DNA from: Undaria pinnatifida
Lineage: Eukaryota; Sar; Phaeophyceae; Laminariales; Alariaceae
DNA: 64,000 bases
NCBI GenBank assembly: GCA_012845835.1
Contig: JABAKD010000007.1
Location: 4,975,358-5,039,357 of the forward strand
Direction: 5' to 3'
The first letter of the stretch is position 1; each line of letters starts with the position of its first letter. The notes under the pieces are model-generated. The model did no database searches, was not told where the DNA came from, and saw only the letters and a program-made list of their open reading frames with translations. The translations under genes were made by a program, and so were the position numbers. This document shows positions 61,040 through 64,000 of this stretch, piece after piece.

Positions 61040-61190
61040 TTCATTAAGGGACTACTCCATCGAAGCATTGTTACCAGCCCGTGGCATCGGAAACTTCCGT
61101 TTGTTGCAGTACACGATGGTTAATGCTTAACTCTGAAGGTCTGAACTTCGTCTCGGCGGCCTTCACTAAGCCGCCGCGAAGCCCCCTTGT
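61040..61190 (+). repeat. Duplicated segment, copy 2
   Basis: CGAAGCATTGTTACCAGCCC, GTGGCATCGGAAACTTCCGT, TGCAGTACACGATGG and GGCGGCC...AAGCCGCCGCGAAGCCCC match 60225-60360. Confidence 0.75.
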
Positions 61191-62815
61191 ATAATTTCAT
61201 TCACGATACATGTTCACCTTTTTTTATGTGTGGAATTCGTATTCCAAATCGAATTGTTCTTTCCACAAGATACAATTATGTGTAATATAATACCTGGTAC
61301 ATGTATTATAAACATGCACATTACTTCTCAAACGCACCGAGCACCCCAACACTCTGCACTGCGCTTCCAATATTCTTCCGGGGCCTTACACTCTCATTCA
61401 TGTGAACAGCAGAGGGCGAATAAACCATATTTAAGGGCAATCTGATGAACAAACCCGTAGCCCACGCATAAAAAACAACCATTTTGCACAACAAGAACGG
61501 AATTCCGACGTCAGACACCTCACGTCGAATTTTGTCAACTTCGAGCTCCAGACAGGCGCGGGGGGTACCTGGTACCGTATTCCCTGGACAACATTTACAA
61601 TTCAATGAAAAATACAACTATGGGACGGTACAGAGCCCCTTCCCCCTGCTTGATACAAGGCACTGCAAAAACACTATGCTACTGTGCGGCGACCCGTCGT
61701 AGGTGATATATTAATGTGCGCAGTTGCAGCGACTATGCCAGCGGTAGAGTGTGCTACGAAGGGGCAATGCTAGAGCTACCTCGCTTTAAAGTGTACCAGA
61801 CAGCCTTGGAACCGTTAGGACCGGCAGGCCCGGTTATATGAGCACCTGCCTGAAGCACGTCGAGAGGGAGGGAGATATCCCGTGGGTTCGTCGTTGTGGA
61901 AACGGGACTGCTCTCCTCTCTCCACACCCTGACCTTGCCACACCGCATGAGCTCGGGGAGGAGCATCTAACGCGATAATCAACTTTGGACGAACACCATG
62001 AGCACTTCCTTTTCTAATGACGCCAGGTTGTTGTTTGCTGTGGCCTCGGCACCGTTGGTTTTCCAAGCTTTGCTACCCCGTTAGTGCCAGAGATATCTGG
62101 TACATGGCACCTGGTGCCGTTTCATCCTGGGCTGTTTGAAGACGTGAACGTTCCTTGTATTCACGTGCGGAAAGGAAAACGTGGTGAAATTTAGGTTTGT
62201 GGTCGCGAGACCTGCAGCAGCATCATTTTGTCTCTAGCCCACGTGGCTCTGCTTCGCATAATAGCGGCAGTATAGCGCTTGCCGGAGCCACCGCAGCCGA
62301 ACGCTCGGGCCCGTTGATACGTGTGTCTCCGTCGCCACTGGGTGCCGGCGCGAAGCCCGCTTACACTGATACAGTCAGTAGAGCATGTACATCAATAGTA
62401 CTACTACAGCAGTATAGACAGTGTCTTTGTATGCACGCATGCCCTTTTACTACACGATCGCAAAACACCCAAACTGGCAGCTCACTTAGCAGAACACTAC
62501 TAGTCTGTACTCGAGGGCTCCACTCAGCGGCCGGCTGACGCCGCGCGCTACGCTCGCGCAAGAATATAACTGAATGCGAAGGGGGCAGATAGAAAGAGGC
62601 CCATGGTTTCGTGCAACAAGCGATTTAACAATGCTAAGGGCCACGTATGAAAATCCGATTACCCTGTGTTGTGCTATGTGCTTGTTGGCGAGGTCACGTT
62701 CTGATCGGCAGCATGGGTCTAACGGTGAAAATACACAATAAACGGAGAGGTGCGAGAGAGGACAAGCAAACAAATAACCCCCCCCCCCCAAAAAAATGCC
62801 CACACACGTACATAC
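61191..62815. other. No supported gene
   Basis: Short frames only; none is recognisable. Confidence 0.4.
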
Positions 62816-62816
62816 C

Positions 62817-63395
62817 GGTACCTGGTACCTGATATTTCGCGTGCTACCTGGTACTATTTAGTATGTTCGAAAGAAAACACAGAGCAGCACGGCAACGCAC
62901 GGCGCTGCGCTGCGCTGCTGAGGTATGGCTGGGCTGGGCTGAACTGGAAGTGTATTTTTGCGTTTCAATCAAAGTAGTACGTACAAACCTGGTGTTGCAG
63001 TAGAACCGGTACCTGGTACGATATTTTTTCCAAATTATACCTGGCTTGTACGAAAGAGAAAGCACAGAATAGCGCGCAGCACGGTACAGGACCCCACCGC
63101 ACGGCAGGAAACGGCACCGTACAGCACCGCACGGCACTGCGAGCCGAGCTGATGATGAGCCAAGCTGAGCCCAGCTGGGACCTGGTACGACGAAACTTCG
63201 TGTAACTAAAACAAAAAATTACAGCGCAGCACGCAGCACGGCACAGCACGGCACCGCACGGCACCGTAGTGTGCTGCGCTGCCGAGCTAGTGCTTCGTTG
63301 CGCTGCTGAGCTGAGCTGAGCTGATGAGCCAAGCTGGGCTCAGCTGGAACCTGCCTGGTATGGTGAAACTTTTCGTGCAACGAAAAAAAGCACCA
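62817..63395 (+). repeat. Tandem repeat, three units of about 180-200 bp
   Basis: Each unit has CCTGGTAC, CGAAAGA.A or AACTAAAACA, GCGCAGCACGGCAC-like runs, CTGAGCTGATGAGCCAAGCT or its eroded form, and GGGCT.AGCTGGAACC. Arms rich in AGCTGAGCT and CACGGCACCGCACGGCA can pair locally. Confidence 0.75.
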
Positions 63396-64000
63396 AGGTT
63401 CAGGAAGAAACCGAAGAAAATATGTGTTCTTCAAGTCAGCAGGCGGTGTCCAACTGAGAGGTCTCGAGAGGCCAGGGATACACCAACCGAGCGTTCCAAA
63501 AACAAAAACAAAAACAAGTAGTTTTATGCGAGAAACAACGCTTTAAAACCCCTCCCTAGCGCTGTAAGCACCCCCCCACACACACATTTATAAAATGGTA
63601 TATTTTCTCTGGCCTGATTCTCTCCGCCGGCCGAGTTATTTTCTCCCGCTTTCGGCTGCGGGGCAATGCGCCTACCGGTACATTACGACGTATGTGTCGA
63701 TCCCAGCCGAGCTCCGTTGTGGGGCTCTTGGCATCTAGCGTCCCTGGGCTGACTCCTTTCTTCAAGGGGCTGAGTTCCGCCTCGCTTCTCAAGCCGAGCA
63801 GGGGAATGGAACTCAAGCCGAGCAGGTGCATGGAACACCCCACAGTAATATTTTAATATAACCCGCTCCCCTCTCGCACTATTGCAGTTGCTCCGCTTTC
63901 CCGCCCGCCGTACAACATCATCAGGGCAATTGCTCTGCCCTCTCTGCTGTCTTCTACGACGCAGCAGCAGTTCTTAATGGCAGCCACGGACGGTGCTTGC
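63396..64000. other. No supported gene at the right edge
   Basis: A 95-codon minus-strand frame (63556-63843) has no recognisable domain. CAAAAACAAAAACAAAAAC is at 63497-63517. Confidence 0.4.

Overview
This is eukaryotic nuclear DNA, very repeat-rich and gene-poor. Split genes with long GT-AG introns, a plastid-type methyltransferase carrying what looks like a bipartite (signal plus transit) leader, and a dense load of non-LTR retrotransposon scraps, MITEs and microsatellites suggest a photosynthetic stramenopile. A brown alga is my best guess, by inference and not proven from the window alone. I find two convincing protein-coding genes. Nearly all other long open frames are products of simple repeats.

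Gene 1 (+, 14678-43392) is a nine-exon gene for a SAM-dependent methyltransferase related to the plant chloroplast proteins of the At1g78140/At2g41040 type. I assembled it by hand: all eight junctions keep phase and give 531 codons plus stop. It covers 28.7 kb but only 1.6 kb is coding. Its introns hold a 1.6 kb CCCCT array, a 0.8 kb GAT array, about ten same-strand copies of one dispersed repeat, LINE 3' ends, and decayed second copies of two of its own exons. Gene 2 (-, 55581-56600) is an intronless 339-residue secreted or membrane protein with a repeated Cys-x-x-Trp motif and three C-terminal membrane segments. A TATA box lies upstream, and possible decayed copies of its 3' end lie downstream.

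Layout: 1-1376 broken LINE reverse transcriptase; 1.5-4.5 kb a family of retroposon-like repeats ending in (CAA)n, one copy split by an 850-bp TIR element; 6.9-8.6 kb a hAT-like element of GGGTC repeats; 8.8-9.2 kb a reversed CAA-family copy; 11.6-13.6 kb MITEs and a tRNA-like repeat; 13.9-14.3 kb a small hAT-type MITE with a perfect 8-bp target duplication, just upstream of gene 1; 14.7-43.4 kb gene 1; 43.8-45.1 kb an 11-unit degenerate tandem array; 45.9-46.3 kb a TIR element; 48.3-51.1 kb nested direct repeats; 53.6-54.1 kb a degenerate tandem repeat; 55-57 kb gene 2; 57.5-60.8 kb MITEs, a mariner-like transposase scrap and a reversed LINE tail; 62.8-63.4 kb a three-unit tandem repeat.
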